From Chloroflexota bacterium (GTDB lineage Bacteria; Chloroflexota; Dehalococcoidia; Bin125), in assembly GCA_003228175.2 (NCBI GenBank), contig QGNQ01000001.1:83650-147649 (forward strand): 64,000 nt of DNA. The letters run 5' to 3'. Both the position numbers and the translations under genes were made by a program. The notes under the pieces are model-generated. The model did no database searches. It worked only from the letters and a program-made list of their open reading frames with translations, and was not told where the DNA came from. Shown here one piece after another: positions 1-8,874 of this stretch (positions are counted from its first letter, which is position 1; each line of letters opens with the position of its first letter).

Positions 1-284
1 CCTTCCGCGGTCGCCAGATCTGGGTGCAGCACGGCGACGGCGTCGTCGCCCGATACGCGCATCTCAGCGGCATCGCCGAGGGCATTGCCGAGGGAGCGCC
101 GGTGGCCGCGGGCGACGTGCTGGGCTTCGTCGGCGAGTCCGGCACGCCCGGCTCCCTGCGCGAAGCTGGCAGCGAGATTCACCTGCACTTCGAGCTGCGC
201 CTGGATGACGGCTACCTGGGCCAAGGGGAGCCGGCGGCGCGTGCCGTCCAGCTCTACCGCGCCGTCTTCTCAACAGTCCCCTAA
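1..284 (+). CDS. M23 (LytM) family metallopeptidase, C-terminal part
   Basis: The gene enters from the left edge: the frame is already open at base 3 and closes with TAA at 282-284, so about 93 C-terminal residues are visible. They form the second half of a lysostaphin-like M23 domain: a beta strand with QHGDG, then RYAHL, a turn containing GDVLGFVGESG, and the terminal HLHFEL strand whose H-x-H supplies a zinc ligand and a catalytic histidine. Members of this family cut peptidoglycan cross-bridges outside the cytoplasm. The signal peptide and the first zinc ligands would lie upstream of the window. The next gene is convergent. The family call is firm; substrate and regulation cannot be judged from this fragment. 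Confidence 0.85.
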   Translation, partial: FRGRQIWVQHGDGVVARYAHLSGIAEGIAEGAPVAAGDVLGFVGESGTPGSLREAGSEIHLHFELRLDDGYLGQGEPAARAVQLYRAVFSTVP

Positions 285-297
285 CGCCGCACGCGCA

Positions 298-323
298 GGG
301 GGCCCGCCCCGCGGCGAGCCCCC
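298..323. terminator. GC-rich hairpin between convergent genes
   Basis: Arms GGGGGC (298-303) and GCCCCC (318-323) enclose an inner CCGC/GCGG stem with a 3-base loop. It lies between the stop of the M23 gene and the stop of the convergent VWA gene, where a shared terminator would be expected. There is no clear T-run on the plus side; an AAAA follows at 325-328. Confidence 0.45.
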
Positions 324-359
324 CAAAAGTCAACCCCATACGGTCGCACGACCCTGGGC

Positions 360-2885
360 TCAGCTCGATCGTTGCCTGCCCAGACGCAGGCCCGCGCCTA
401 CCGCGATCAGTCCCCCGATCAGCGCCGCCACGATCCCGGCCCAAGCGCCGGTCGAGAGCCCGCCGCCACGGTCCGACTCCAGCGTCGCCGGCCCCGGCGG
501 TGGGTCGTCCCGATCGTCACCCGCATCGGTGGCGTCGTCGGCATCCGGGTCCGGATCGGCGTCCGCATCCCCGTTCGCACCGTCGTCCCTGTCGTCGCTG
601 TCCGGGTCCGCTGCGGCGTCGTCGTCGGCCTCGGTCCGCCCGTCGTCATCGGCGGCGTCGTCATCGGCCGCGTCGTCAGTCGATCCGCCGTCGTCGCCCG
701 TGTCATCGTCGGTCGGGTCGCTCACGACGCCGGCGCCGATCGAGTCTGGCACGACGATCTCCCCAACCTCGTCCGCACCCGGCCAGCGGATGCTGACGAA
801 GCTGCCGTCGACGCGGGCGATCACCACCGGCCCCAGCGTCGCCACCGCCGCCAGTCCCGGATCGGCGGCCAGCAGCCGCGCGAACTCCTCCGAGCCCACG
901 AGATGTTCCTCGACGCCCTCTCCGTCGTAGCCGGTCTCCGTCCAGGCCCCGTTCGAGAAGATGAAGCTGCGGTCGCCTACGACGCGCACCAGCTCGGCCC
1001 CGAGCCTCAGGTCGACATCACGCAACGCTTCCACGTCGCTGGCGGACTCCACGGCCTGCTCGCCGCTGGCCGGTGCGGCCGCCGCCTGGTCGGCGACGGC
1101 GTCCTCGGCCTCCTCCTCCGAGAAGGCCAGCTCCGGCTCTTCAGCCAGGTACGACGTGAACGGCGTCACGATCCCGAAGCGCGTCGCGATGGCCACGATC
1201 TCCGCGATCAGCGAGTCCCGCGCCCCCTCAATCCGCAGCTCGGTCAACAGATCGGCCACACGCTGCTGCGCCCACAGCTGCGCCACTGTGGGGTCGGCGA
1301 AGTCGCGCTCCGGGAACGTCACCTCGTAGCGGAACGACTCCGGGCCGGCCGCCGTTTCGCCGCGCACGGTCACCGTGGCGTCGCCGGCCCGGCCGTAGCG
1401 ACCGGTCAGCAGCACCTGCGTGCCCGCGAAGATGCCCGTCAGTCGTTCCGGGCCCAGGTTCGAGACGTCGCCCCCGTCGAAGCTCACCTGCACGTCGGTC
1501 AGGACCGGCGTCGCGATGCGCTCGAACAGCCGCCCGACTTCCGCGTCGATGCGTTCGTCCGGCGTCACGTAGTGGCTGCTGCCCAGGAAGTCGCGGGCCA
1601 GCGCGTCCAGAAGGATCGTGTCCACATCGAAGCCCACGCCGAACGTGAACATCTGCGTGCGCGACTCGGCGCTGCCCTGGGCGATCGCCAGGATCGACTC
1701 CGCATCCTCCGGGCCCACCGTCGCCAGCCCGTCCGTCAGGAAGACCACGGTCGTCGGGCGCTCGCCCCCCGCCAGCTCCAGCGCCGTGCCCAGCGCCCCT
1801 GCGATGTTCGTGCCGCCGCCGGCCAGCAGCGCATCCACGTGCGCGATGCCGGCCTCGGCCTCGGCGGCGCGCTCCAGCCCTTCCCCGAACACGGTCACGC
1901 TGCGAGAGAAGCTGACAATGCCGAAGCGGTCGCCCTCGCCCAGCCGCTCCAGAATGAACTGGGCGGCGTCCTTCGCCTGGGCGAGCTTGTCGCCCTCCAT
2001 GGAGCCGGAGACATCCATGACCACGATCACGTCCCGGTCAATACGGGCCGTGGGCTGCGTCTCCGGCGCGAACAGCAGCGCGAAGTAGCCATCCTCGTCC
2101 ACGGGCCGGTACGTCAGGAGCTGCGTGCTCAGCAGGCCCTCGCCGCCGCTGAGGTAGAGCGTGAAGTCCGTCGCGGGCGACCACGTCTCGTCCGACTCCC
2201 AGCTCAGCGCCAGGTTGCCGTCCGAGTCGCGCAGCGAGGCCAGCGAGTACGTCGGCGCGACCGCCGCGCGGACCTCCCAGGACACATCGACATCAATGTT
2301 GACGACCGCACCGGCGGGCCGTGGTGACATGCGCGACCATGGCACGGAGACCAGCACCTGGTCCCCCTCGGCGGTCAGCGGCGTGATCACGCTGAAGCTG
2401 ACGCTGCGCTCTTCGCCCGGCGGCACCGGGAAGGCGCGCACTTCGTACAGCGTGTCGCTGATCGACTGCAGCAGCGCCGGATCGATCAACCGCCGCACGA
2501 TGTCCTCGTAGATGCGGGCCGCGTCCCCCGAATCCAGAATGCGCCCCTCCAGCGTCTCCGGCCCGCCCGAGAGCACCAGGTCGCTGACCGCGCTGCCCGG
2601 CGGCACCGGCACGACGATGCGGCCCTCGGCGAGCACATCGCCGGGGTTGCTGAGGTCCAGCCGGTACAGCGCCACGGCCGCGCCGTCTTGGACCTGGAGG
2701 TCCACGTTGAGGCTGTCCAGCCGCGCTCCGTCGATGAAGATCGGCGGCGGCTCATCAATCGCGATCTGGGCCGCCAGGGGCGCTGGGATCAGCGTCGCGA
2801 GGGCAAGCAGGGGGATCAGCAGCCGGAGCGGGAAGCCCCGCGCTCCCAGTGGGATTCGCCGTCGGATCGCTCGTATGCGCGTCAT
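360..2885 (-). CDS. VIT and VWA domain surface protein with Asp-rich stalk and C-terminal membrane anchor
   Basis: The start at 2885 was chosen because AAGGAGG (2891-2897) sits just upstream; the frame is open further up but that extension looks non-coding. The 841-residue product starts with a basic N-terminus and a hydrophobic signal segment (about residues 18-40, ending PLAAQ). A VIT domain (about 50-200) follows, then a von Willebrand A domain from about 285 with a complete MIDAS: D291-x-S293-x-S295, T359 in GGGTN and D385 in FLTDG. The C-terminal region has a long run rich in Asp, Ala and Gly, then a single transmembrane helix and a basic tail (RLGRQRSS). This is the inter-alpha-trypsin-inhibitor-heavy-chain-like layout. 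A cell-surface, metal-dependent adhesion or scaffolding role is likely; the ligand is unknown. It is divergent from the DUF4344 lipoprotein gene. Confidence 0.85.
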   Translation of the reverse strand: MTRIRAIRRRIPLGARGFPLRLLIPLLALATLIPAPLAAQIAIDEPPPIFIDGARLDSLNVDLQVQDGAAVALYRLDLSNPGDVLAEGRIVVPVPPGSAVSDLVLSGGPETLEGRILDSGDAARIYEDIVRRLIDPALLQSISDTLYEVRAFPVPPGEERSVSFSVITPLTAEGDQVLVSVPWSRMSPRPAGAVVNIDVDVSWEVRAAVAPTYSLASLRDSDGNLALSWESDETWSPATDFTLYLSGGEGLLSTQLLTYRPVDEDGYFALLFAPETQPTARIDRDVIVVMDVSGSMEGDKLAQAKDAAQFILERLGEGDRFGIVSFSRSVTVFGEGLERAAEAEAGIAHVDALLAGGGTNIAGALGTALELAGGERPTTVVFLTDGLATVGPEDAESILAIAQGSAESRTQMFTFGVGFDVDTILLDALARDFLGSSHYVTPDERIDAEVGRLFERIATPVLTDVQVSFDGGDVSNLGPERLTGIFAGTQVLLTGRYGRAGDATVTVRGETAAGPESFRYEVTFPERDFADPTVAQLWAQQRVADLLTELRIEGARDSLIAEIVAIATRFGIVTPFTSYLAEEPELAFSEEEAEDAVADQAAAAPASGEQAVESASDVEALRDVDLRLGAELVRVVGDRSFIFSNGAWTETGYDGEGVEEHLVGSEEFARLLAADPGLAAVATLGPVVIARVDGSFVSIRWPGADEVGEIVVPDSIGAGVVSDPTDDDTGDDGGSTDDAADDDAADDDGRTEADDDAAADPDSDDRDDGANGDADADPDPDADDATDAGDDRDDPPPGPATLESDRGGGLSTGAWAGIVAALIGGLIAVGAGLRLGRQRSS

Positions 2886-3102
2886 CTCATCCTCCTTCGG
2901 GCCCCGCCTGCGTTTGTGTCGGCGGGGTGTCCGGTGTTGCAGAGTTGACGCGCCGCGTGTGGCGTTGGTTCCCATCCGGGCGCGCGATCTCCCTCGGCGA
3001 TGCGCACGCATTGGCGATTGCTATTGCGGAAATCGACGGCGCGTTGGCGTATGAGCCATATCGCCTCGCCGTCTCGGCGGCCCGATCGAGATAGGAATCC
3101 AC
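2886..3102. promoter_or_regulatory. Divergent intergenic region
   Basis: These 217 bases separate the starts of the VWA gene (minus) and the DUF4344 lipoprotein gene (plus), so both promoters must lie here. The centre (about 3010-3065) is the least GC-rich part, with TATTGC and CATATC as weak -10-like words. No operator or palindrome stands out. The VWA ribosome binding site is at 2891-2897; the plus gene has only a weak AGGAA before its ATG. Confidence 0.4.
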
Positions 3103-4881
3103 ATGCCGTCGTCGCTACCGCACTGCATGGCCCCCTCCCGATTCCGACTCGCCGGATCCCGGCTCGCGCTGCTCTTCGTGTTCGGTATCGCGGCGCTGCT
3201 GGTCGCCTGCGGCGGTGACGACGAGGACGCGCAAGTGCAATCAGATTCCGCTACCTCTGCGCCCGCCCAAGCCGAAGACGAACAGTCCCAGGCGGAGCAG
3301 CAGGCCGAGGAAGCGGAGCTACCCGTCAACGACGGCGACGAGCCGGCGCAGGACCAGGCGCAAGAAGAAGACGGCCAACAGAGCGCCGACGCTGGCGTTG
3401 TGGGCGAGCTGACCGACAGCGACGACGGCGACTTCGTCCTCGGCTTCGCCGAGCCCTCTGAGGCCTACCGGCCCCTGGCCGAGGCCCTGATCGAAAGCGG
3501 CGTCTTCGAGACCGTCATCACCGCCCTGAACAACCAGCTCCTGCTCCCGCGCAACATCGATGTCGTGTTTCAGGAGTGCGGTACCATCAACGCCTTCTAC
3601 GACCCCGAGTCCGTCTCGATCGCGGTCTGCTACGAGCTCGTCGAGTGGCTGGTGCAAAACTTCTCCCAGATCGAGGAGGACCCGCAGGTCGCCTTCGGAC
3701 GCGGGCTCGACTCCACGGTCTTCATCCTCAACCACGAAGTCGGCCACGCCCTCATCAACGTCCTCCAGCTGCCGACCACCGGGCGCGAAGAGGACGCCGT
3801 CGACGAGCTCGCCTCGATCCTCGTCATGGAGAGCTTCCCCGGCGGCGAAACGACCGTACTCAACGCCGCCCAATCCTTCTTCCTCTCCGGCGCCCAGGTC
3901 ACCGACCTCAGCGAGCTGGACTTCGCCGACGAACATTCCCTCGATCAACAGCGCTTCTTCGGCATCAGCTGCCTCGTCTTCGGCCGCAACCCGGACGGCA
4001 ATCCGCAGTTGCTGGAGCTAGGCATCCTCAGTGAGGACCGCGCCTCGCTTTGCGTGCAGGAGTACCAGGACAAGCTCGACGCCTGGTCCGTGTTGCTCCT
4101 CTTCGAAGGCGACGAGGAGGAGGCCCTCAACGACATCCCGGATGAGGACTACCTGCTCGTCGATGAAGGCGACTTCGTGCTCGGCTTCATCGAGCCCGAA
4201 TCCGACGCCCTGCGTCCCCTGGCCGAGCGACTCCTGGCGACCGAAGACTTCACCGTCGTCACACAAGCCCTCAATGACACTGTGGGCTTGCCCGCGGATC
4301 TCCCTATCACCTTCGCCGAGTGCGGCCTGATCAACGCCTTCTACGACCCCGAGCTGCGAGCCATCACGATGTGCTACGAGCTCTTCGACTTCATCCAGAC
4401 CCAGTTCGCCAACGCCGGCCTGGACGACGACGACGCCTTCGCGCGGGCGCTGGACGCCAACATCTTCATCTTCTTCCATGAGGTCGGCCATGCCCTGATC
4501 CACGTCCTGGAGCTGCCCACCACGGGCAAGGAAGAGGACGCCGTTGACGACCTCGCCACGATCGTCCTGATCGAAAGCTTCGATGGCGGCGACCAGGCCG
4601 TGCTCAACGCCGCCCAGTCCTTCTTCCTCTCCGGCAGCGAAATCACCGATCTCAGCGAGCTGGACTTCGCCGACGAGCACTCGCTCGATCAGCAGCGCTT
4701 CTTCTCCATCTCCTGCCTGGTCTACGGCTCCAATCCCGGCGGCCACGCCGACCTGGTCGAAGCAGGTACCCTCTCCGACGACCGCGCCGCGCTCTGCGAG
4801 GAGGAGTACCCGCAGAAGCTCGACGCCTGGCTCGTCCTGCTCGACTTCGCACTCAAGGCTGAGGAAGAATCCGCGGGCTGA
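3103..4881 (+). CDS. Lipoprotein with two tandem DUF4344 metallopeptidase domains
   Basis: The 592-residue product has a type II signal peptide: basic N-terminus, hydrophobic run, lipobox L-V-A-C with the lipidated cysteine at about residue 36. A Glu/Gln/Asp-rich linker follows to about residue 105. Two homologous domains come next, each with a C-G-x-I-N-A-F-Y-D-P stretch, a CYEL strand, and a zincin motif: HEVGH at 211-215 and again at 459-463, each followed by a conserved LPTTG(R/K)EEDAVD. The HExxH motifs are 248 residues apart, so the second domain is a full internal duplication. The motif set matches DUF4344, a family annotated as putative metallopeptidases; activity and substrate are not established. 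The protein should sit on the outer face of the membrane. Its stop lies 22 bases before the CDF transporter start, so the two may be co-transcribed. Confidence 0.8.
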   Translation: MPSSLPHCMAPSRFRLAGSRLALLFVFGIAALLVACGGDDEDAQVQSDSATSAPAQAEDEQSQAEQQAEEAELPVNDGDEPAQDQAQEEDGQQSADAGVVGELTDSDDGDFVLGFAEPSEAYRPLAEALIESGVFETVITALNNQLLLPRNIDVVFQECGTINAFYDPESVSIAVCYELVEWLVQNFSQIEEDPQVAFGRGLDSTVFILNHEVGHALINVLQLPTTGREEDAVDELASILVMESFPGGETTVLNAAQSFFLSGAQVTDLSELDFADEHSLDQQRFFGISCLVFGRNPDGNPQLLELGILSEDRASLCVQEYQDKLDAWSVLLLFEGDEEEALNDIPDEDYLLVDEGDFVLGFIEPESDALRPLAERLLATEDFTVVTQALNDTVGLPADLPITFAECGLINAFYDPELRAITMCYELFDFIQTQFANAGLDDDDAFARALDANIFIFFHEVGHALIHVLELPTTGKEEDAVDDLATIVLIESFDGGDQAVLNAAQSFFLSGSEITDLSELDFADEHSLDQQRFFSISCLVYGSNPGGHADLVEAGTLSDDRAALCEEEYPQKLDAWLVLLDFALKAEEESAG

Positions 4882-4903
4882 GCGCCGGCTGATCGGGGGG
4901 ACC

Positions 4904-5866
4904 ATGGCGGGCGAAGAGAGCCGCAGTGCGGTCTTGGCGGCGCTGACCGCCAACGCCGCGATCGCCGTCGGCAAGCTCACCGCCGGCGCCGTCACCGGAT
5001 CCGGCGCGATGTTCGCCGAGGGCGGCCACTCCATCGCCGACACCACCAACCAGGTCTTCCTGCTGGTCGGCATCAAGCGCGCCCAGACCAAGCCCGACGA
5101 CGACCACCCGCACGGCTACGGCAAAGAGGCCTTCTTCTGGAGCTTCCTCGCCGCGATCTTCATCTTCGTCGCCGGCGCAACCTTCTCCCTCTTCCAGGGC
5201 ATTCGCACCGTGATCGATCCGGGCGAGTTCCACGAGCGCACGTTCGCGGAGCTGGGGCTCGCCTTCGGCGTGCTCGGCGGCGCATTCGTCTTCGAGGCGA
5301 TCTCGCTCGTCATCGCGATTCGGCTGCTGCTCCGGAGCGCGCGGGCACAGGGGTGGTCGGTGCTGCGCTTCCTGCGCGAGTCACCCGACATGACCCTCAA
5401 AACCGTCTTCTGGGAGGACAGCGCCGCGCTCCTCGGCCTCCTCCTCGCCGCCGTCGGACTCGCCGTCGCGGAGATCGCCAAAGATGAGACCCCCGACGGC
5501 GTCGCCTCGATCCTGATCGGCGTCTTGCTGGTGATCGTCGCCGTCGTCGTGGGCGCGCAGGCGCGCGGTCTCCTCCTTGGCGCCGCGGCCTCACCGGAGC
5601 TGCGCGACAAGCTGCGCCGCATCGCGCTCGATTTCGATGAGGTGGAGACCGTGCTTCGGCTCCTGACCATGCAGCTCGGCGCCCGCAGCGTGCTCGTCAC
5701 CGGTGAACTCCAGATTGGCCAAGACCTCACGGTCGACCAGGCGGAGCACCTGATCGGCCAGATCGACCGCGAGATCGCCCGGCTCGCGCCGGAGGTCACC
5801 TCCACCTTCTGGGAGCTGCGCCGCAACCCCATCGATACGAGTGTCGGCCCGCGAATATTTAACTAG
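4904..5866 (+). CDS. Cation diffusion facilitator (CDF) family transporter
   Basis: The frame is open far upstream, but the real start is ATG 4904, behind a GGGGGG-type ribosome binding site and just after the previous stop; this gives 320 residues. CDF proteins export divalent metals such as Zn, Fe or Mn in exchange for protons. Six hydrophobic segments are visible in the first 220 residues. Helix 2 has the GGHSIADTTNQ motif (H42 and D46 as site A ligands), followed by the typical DHPHGYGKE loop. The helix 5 site reads WEDSAALLGL, so the usual H-x-x-x-D is E/D-based here, which may alter metal preference. The C-terminal cytoplasmic domain is present (LRRIALDFDEVETVLRL). Metal specificity cannot be told from sequence. 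Confidence 0.85.
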   Translation: MAGEESRSAVLAALTANAAIAVGKLTAGAVTGSGAMFAEGGHSIADTTNQVFLLVGIKRAQTKPDDDHPHGYGKEAFFWSFLAAIFIFVAGATFSLFQGIRTVIDPGEFHERTFAELGLAFGVLGGAFVFEAISLVIAIRLLLRSARAQGWSVLRFLRESPDMTLKTVFWEDSAALLGLLLAAVGLAVAEIAKDETPDGVASILIGVLLVIVAVVVGAQARGLLLGAAASPELRDKLRRIALDFDEVETVLRLLTMQLGARSVLVTGELQIGQDLTVDQAEHLIGQIDREIARLAPEVTSTFWELRRNPIDTSVGPRIFN

Positions 5867-6192
5867 CGCATCCCCACTGAGTACGCTATAGTGTCATCAA
5901 GTGACCGCTATACGCGATCCAAAAGGCATCCGGGCTGTGGCTCTCCTGCCTCGACAGCCCTGCTTACCGAGTCATGCACACTCGTGCACACTCGTGCACA
6001 CTCGTGCACACCTGTGCCTGCCAGTGACAATGGATGCGCCCCGCTCTTCACGACGTTCGGTTCGGTGCACACCATGGATCGCCCCTGAACGTTGGGAATC
6101 CGCCCCCCAGTCCGTACGCCAAGCACTCCCTGCTCGGCCCGACCCACCCTTCTCGTGCACGTCAGGCCGCGCAGTTCAGCGGCCCTTGCGCA
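5867..6192. other. Gene-free stretch between convergent genes with short repeats
   Basis: This 326-base stretch lies between two converging stops. Short open frames cross it on both strands but none has recognisable protein character. It begins with a less GC-rich segment holding two CGCTATA words (about 5887 and 5907) that resemble -10 elements seen elsewhere in the window. A 10-bp tandem repeat follows, and further GTGCAC sites lie near 6065 and 6155. It could be a protein-binding array, a small-RNA locus or a remnant; nothing in the sequence decides between these. Confidence 0.5.
5975..6014. repeat. 10-bp tandem repeat carrying GTGCAC palindromes
   Basis: Three exact copies of TGCACACTCG (5975-5984, 5985-5994, 5995-6004) are followed by a fourth copy that drifts to TGCACACCTG. 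Each junction makes a GTGCAC palindrome, so identical sites recur every 10 bases, close to one helical turn. Two more GTGCAC sites occur within the next 150 bases. Confidence 0.85.
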
Positions 6193-8610
6193 TCAAGGAC
6201 TGGGCTGGCTCCAAATCACGGGCGACGCCACCTCAATCCAGAACGGCAGACCATGAACGAACGACTCCAGCGCGTTGAGCTGTGTTGGCAACGCTGGCCG
6301 GAACGTGACGAAGCCCTGCGTGCTCGCGTCCCAAGCGGAGACGCTCTCCGCGCCCGCGAGCGCCGCTCCCAGGCCGTCGGCGATCAGCACGCCGTCGCCG
6401 CCGCCCCACACCACCAGGTTGAACCCGGCCACCAGCGATAGCCGTGTCGGCAGAACTCCGTCCGGCTGCTCCCAGCGGATCGCTTCCTCACCGCTGATCA
6501 GGATCCAGATCGCGACGCCCGTCGGCAGCCGATCGAGGCTGTTGACGGCGTCGGGAAGCTGCGGGTTGAAGGCGCGGAAGCGCTCTGCGGCTGCGTTCCA
6601 CGTGAACGCCGCCGACAGCGCGTCTCCGATGCCGGTGAACGCGTCCCGCACCGGCGTCTCGGGCCCGAACCACGGCACAAGGTTCCAGCCCGGAAGCAGC
6701 GGGATCGCGCGGGCGACCACCGAGGCCGAAATCTGAATCGCCAGGCGGTTGTTGTCCGGCGTTGCCTCGCTGTTTGCCGCCGTCAGCGTGAACGTGAAGT
6801 CGAACGCGCCCGGCTCCAGCAGGTTCAGCGAGAGCACGACCGTCGTCGCGCTCGCGCCCGCCGGCAGATCGTCCAGCGCGCAGCGCAGGAGCCCCTGCCC
6901 CACCGAGCAGCCGGGACCGGCGTTGTCCAGTTCGACGCCGTCCGGAACCTCCGCGCGCAGCACCACCCGCTGCGCGTCGTCAGGACCCTGGTTCCCCACC
7001 TGGAGCTCCAGGGCGAGGATCCCCAAGTCGATAAGCCCGGGCGGCAGCGCCTCAATCGTCACGTCCAGGTCCACGATGCTGCGCTCGAACGCGCCAATGT
7101 CGGGCGTCGCCGCCGGACGCAGGACGCCGCGTTGGTCTCGCGGCGGGTGGTCGGCGGGGTTGGCGGTGTTGACCGCCGGCGATCCGGCCGGCAGCGCGTG
7201 CGTTTGTGTGGGCCCACCGTTGAGCGCCAGCGGCTCCAGCAGCGGATCGACGTTGTTCTGGTCGCTGGCCCCGCCCAAGCCGCAGCTACCGTCGCTGTCC
7301 AGGTTGTGGTCGTTCGACGCGGGCGCGCCGCTGCAGTTGGCGCCCGTGTTGGCGTCCAGAACCGTGCCCTGCACGCTCACCGTCGTGTTCGTGACGACGT
7401 TGACTCCGCCGCCGTTGTCGGCTGCGACGTTGAGCGCCAGGGTCACATGCACCAGCGTCATGGTCGCCCCGCTGGCGGTTTGAATGCCGCCGCCGTCGTC
7501 GCCCGCTTGGTTGCCGCTGATCGTGCTGTTCGTCAGGCTCGCCGTCGCCTCTTCGCCACTGGCGACCAGCAAGCCGCCGCCGTCGCCCGAGGCGACGTTG
7601 CCGGAGATCGTCGATCCGCTGACGGTCAGCAGGCCCACGTTGTGGATCCCGGCCCCGTTGCCGGACGGCGTCGTATTTAGGAACACGCTGGAGTCGGTCA
7701 GGGTGGCCTGGCCGTTGTTTCGCAGGCCGCCCCCGTCCGCGGCACTGGCGTTGTTGAGGCTGATCGAGGACTCCGTCAGGGCCAGCGTGGCGCCGCTGGT
7801 GTTGTAGACCCCGCCCCCACCCACGGCCCCGCCCTCGGCCGTGTTACTGACGATGCTGCTGTTCAGCAGCGTCGTCAGGCCGCCGTTGCGCAGGCCGCCG
7901 CCGTCCAGACCCGCGCTGTTGGTCGTCACGATCGTGTCGGTCAGACTCAGCGTCCCCTCGTTCCAGATCGCCCCGCCGGAGCTGTCGGCGCGATTCCCGG
8001 ACAGGACCGAGTCGTCGATCGTTACGACCGAGTCGCCGAAAGCGGCGATCGCCCCGCCGTTGGGGATGCCGGTGCCGGTCGCGACGCTGTCGTGCAGGCG
8101 CATCTGCGTCAGCGTCAGCGCCCCCTGCGTCAGTTTGATCGCGCCGCCGTCGCGGGCGGCCCCGTTCTGGATCACGAAGAGCGTCATGCTCACGGAGACC
8201 GGGTCATCAATGTCGAAGGCCCGGTCCAACGCGTTGCCATCCACGATCGTGCTGGGCAGTTGCCGCAAGCCGCCGCCGCTGATCGTCAGGTCATCGGTGA
8301 TGTTGAGGTCACCAGTCTCGACGCCGTTCACGCCCGTCGGCGGAATCGTCAACGTGTACGTGCCGGCGGGCAGCGTGATCGCATCCGCGCCCGCCAGGGC
8401 ATTCGCTTCCTGCACGGCCGCGCGCAACGTGCAGTCGCCGGCGGCGCTGGCGCAGAGGCCATCACCGGGGCTGGCGTCGGTCGCGTCGGTCGTGCTGTCC
8501 ACGGTGAAGCTGGCCGCATGCGCCACCGGCGGCGCGACCCCGCCCAGCGCCACGAGAAGCCCCAAGATCAGGCTGACCATGGTCGCACGGAGCCATCGAG
8601 TGGAGGACAT
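6193..8610 (-). CDS. CSLREA-type beta-helix surface protein with C-terminal GWNL modules
   Basis: The 805-residue product has a Sec signal peptide (cleavage near AHA-ASF, about residue 33). A CSLREA-like segment (FTVDSTTDATDAS..., C-T-L-R-A-A-V-Q-E-A-N) follows. Then comes a long right-handed beta-helix region to about residue 470, with repeated GGG(L/I/V) and SS(I/V)..N turns of the polymorphic-membrane-protein type, ending in a choice-of-anchor-like stretch (AGSPAVNTA...RGVLRP...DIGAFE). A DUF11/CARDB-like beta domain follows (about 520-630). The C-terminus has two copies of a module starting GWNLVPWFG (about 641) and GFNLVVWGG (about 729), each ending in W-x-Q-P. It is secreted and probably surface-displayed; the ligand is unknown. 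TATGAT about 30 bases upstream (8640-8645, minus) is a possible -10. The same C-terminal module occurs in the trypsin-like protein at 49.5 kb. Confidence 0.8.
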   Translation of the reverse strand: MSSTRWLRATMVSLILGLLVALGGVAPPVAHAASFTVDSTTDATDASPGDGLCASAAGDCTLRAAVQEANALAGADAITLPAGTYTLTIPPTGVNGVETGDLNITDDLTISGGGLRQLPSTIVDGNALDRAFDIDDPVSVSMTLFVIQNGAARDGGAIKLTQGALTLTQMRLHDSVATGTGIPNGGAIAAFGDSVVTIDDSVLSGNRADSSGGAIWNEGTLSLTDTIVTTNSAGLDGGGLRNGGLTTLLNSSIVSNTAEGGAVGGGGVYNTSGATLALTESSISLNNASAADGGGLRNNGQATLTDSSVFLNTTPSGNGAGIHNVGLLTVSGSTISGNVASGDGGGLLVASGEEATASLTNSTISGNQAGDDGGGIQTASGATMTLVHVTLALNVAADNGGGVNVVTNTTVSVQGTVLDANTGANCSGAPASNDHNLDSDGSCGLGGASDQNNVDPLLEPLALNGGPTQTHALPAGSPAVNTANPADHPPRDQRGVLRPAATPDIGAFERSIVDLDVTIEALPPGLIDLGILALELQVGNQGPDDAQRVVLRAEVPDGVELDNAGPGCSVGQGLLRCALDDLPAGASATTVVLSLNLLEPGAFDFTFTLTAANSEATPDNNRLAIQISASVVARAIPLLPGWNLVPWFGPETPVRDAFTGIGDALSAAFTWNAAAERFRAFNPQLPDAVNSLDRLPTGVAIWILISGEEAIRWEQPDGVLPTRLSLVAGFNLVVWGGGDGVLIADGLGAALAGAESVSAWDASTQGFVTFRPALPTQLNALESFVHGLPFWIEVASPVIWSQPSP

Positions 8611-8698
8611 GATTGATCCCGTCCAGAGCCGCCGGGGCCATCATATGCCCCGGCTGAGCGAGGCGGTGAGAATCCGTGGCTCTGCGGCATCCGACGCA

Positions 8699-8740
8699 GC
8701 AAGCGAATGGACCGCCCCTTCGGACGGCCCGTTCGCTTGC
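8699..8740 (-). terminator. Long stem-loop downstream of dnaE2 region
   Basis: Perfect 9-base arms GCAAGCGAA (8699-8707) and TTCGCTTGC (8732-8740) continue inward through a G-U wobble, GG/CC, one A-C mismatch and CCG/CGG, leaving a loop of about 10 bases. This gives roughly 15 pairs. It follows dnaE2 and the gene remnant and precedes the beta-helix gene, so it most simply ends the SOS transcript. No T-run follows, so a Rho-dependent or RNA-stability role is also possible. Confidence 0.55.
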
Positions 8741-8874
8741 AACGCGGCCTACGAGGAAAGAAGCCCGGCGCTAGGCGCCATGTCGAGCGTTGCTCAGCAG
8801 CGAGGCGACCGCGTCACCCGCGATCCGCTGCTCGACCTGGACGACCGTGGCGCCCTGCCCGGCACCGGCGTTGC

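Noticed and set aside
372..2327. A 651-codon plus-strand open frame opposite the VWA gene
   Set aside because: Arg/His-rich composition without motifs; the minus frame has the full MIDAS and signal peptide.
4583..4903. A longer start for the CDF transporter
   Set aside because: The upstream part is an out-of-frame reading of the DUF4344 gene; ATG 4904 has a ribosome binding site and matches family length.
5975..6014. Possible CRISPR array
   Set aside because: Period is only 10 bases, with no spacers and no cas genes.
5901..6278. A 125-codon plus frame with a -10-like word near its GTG
   Set aside because: The translation has no recognisable features and overlaps the end of the convergent beta-helix gene.
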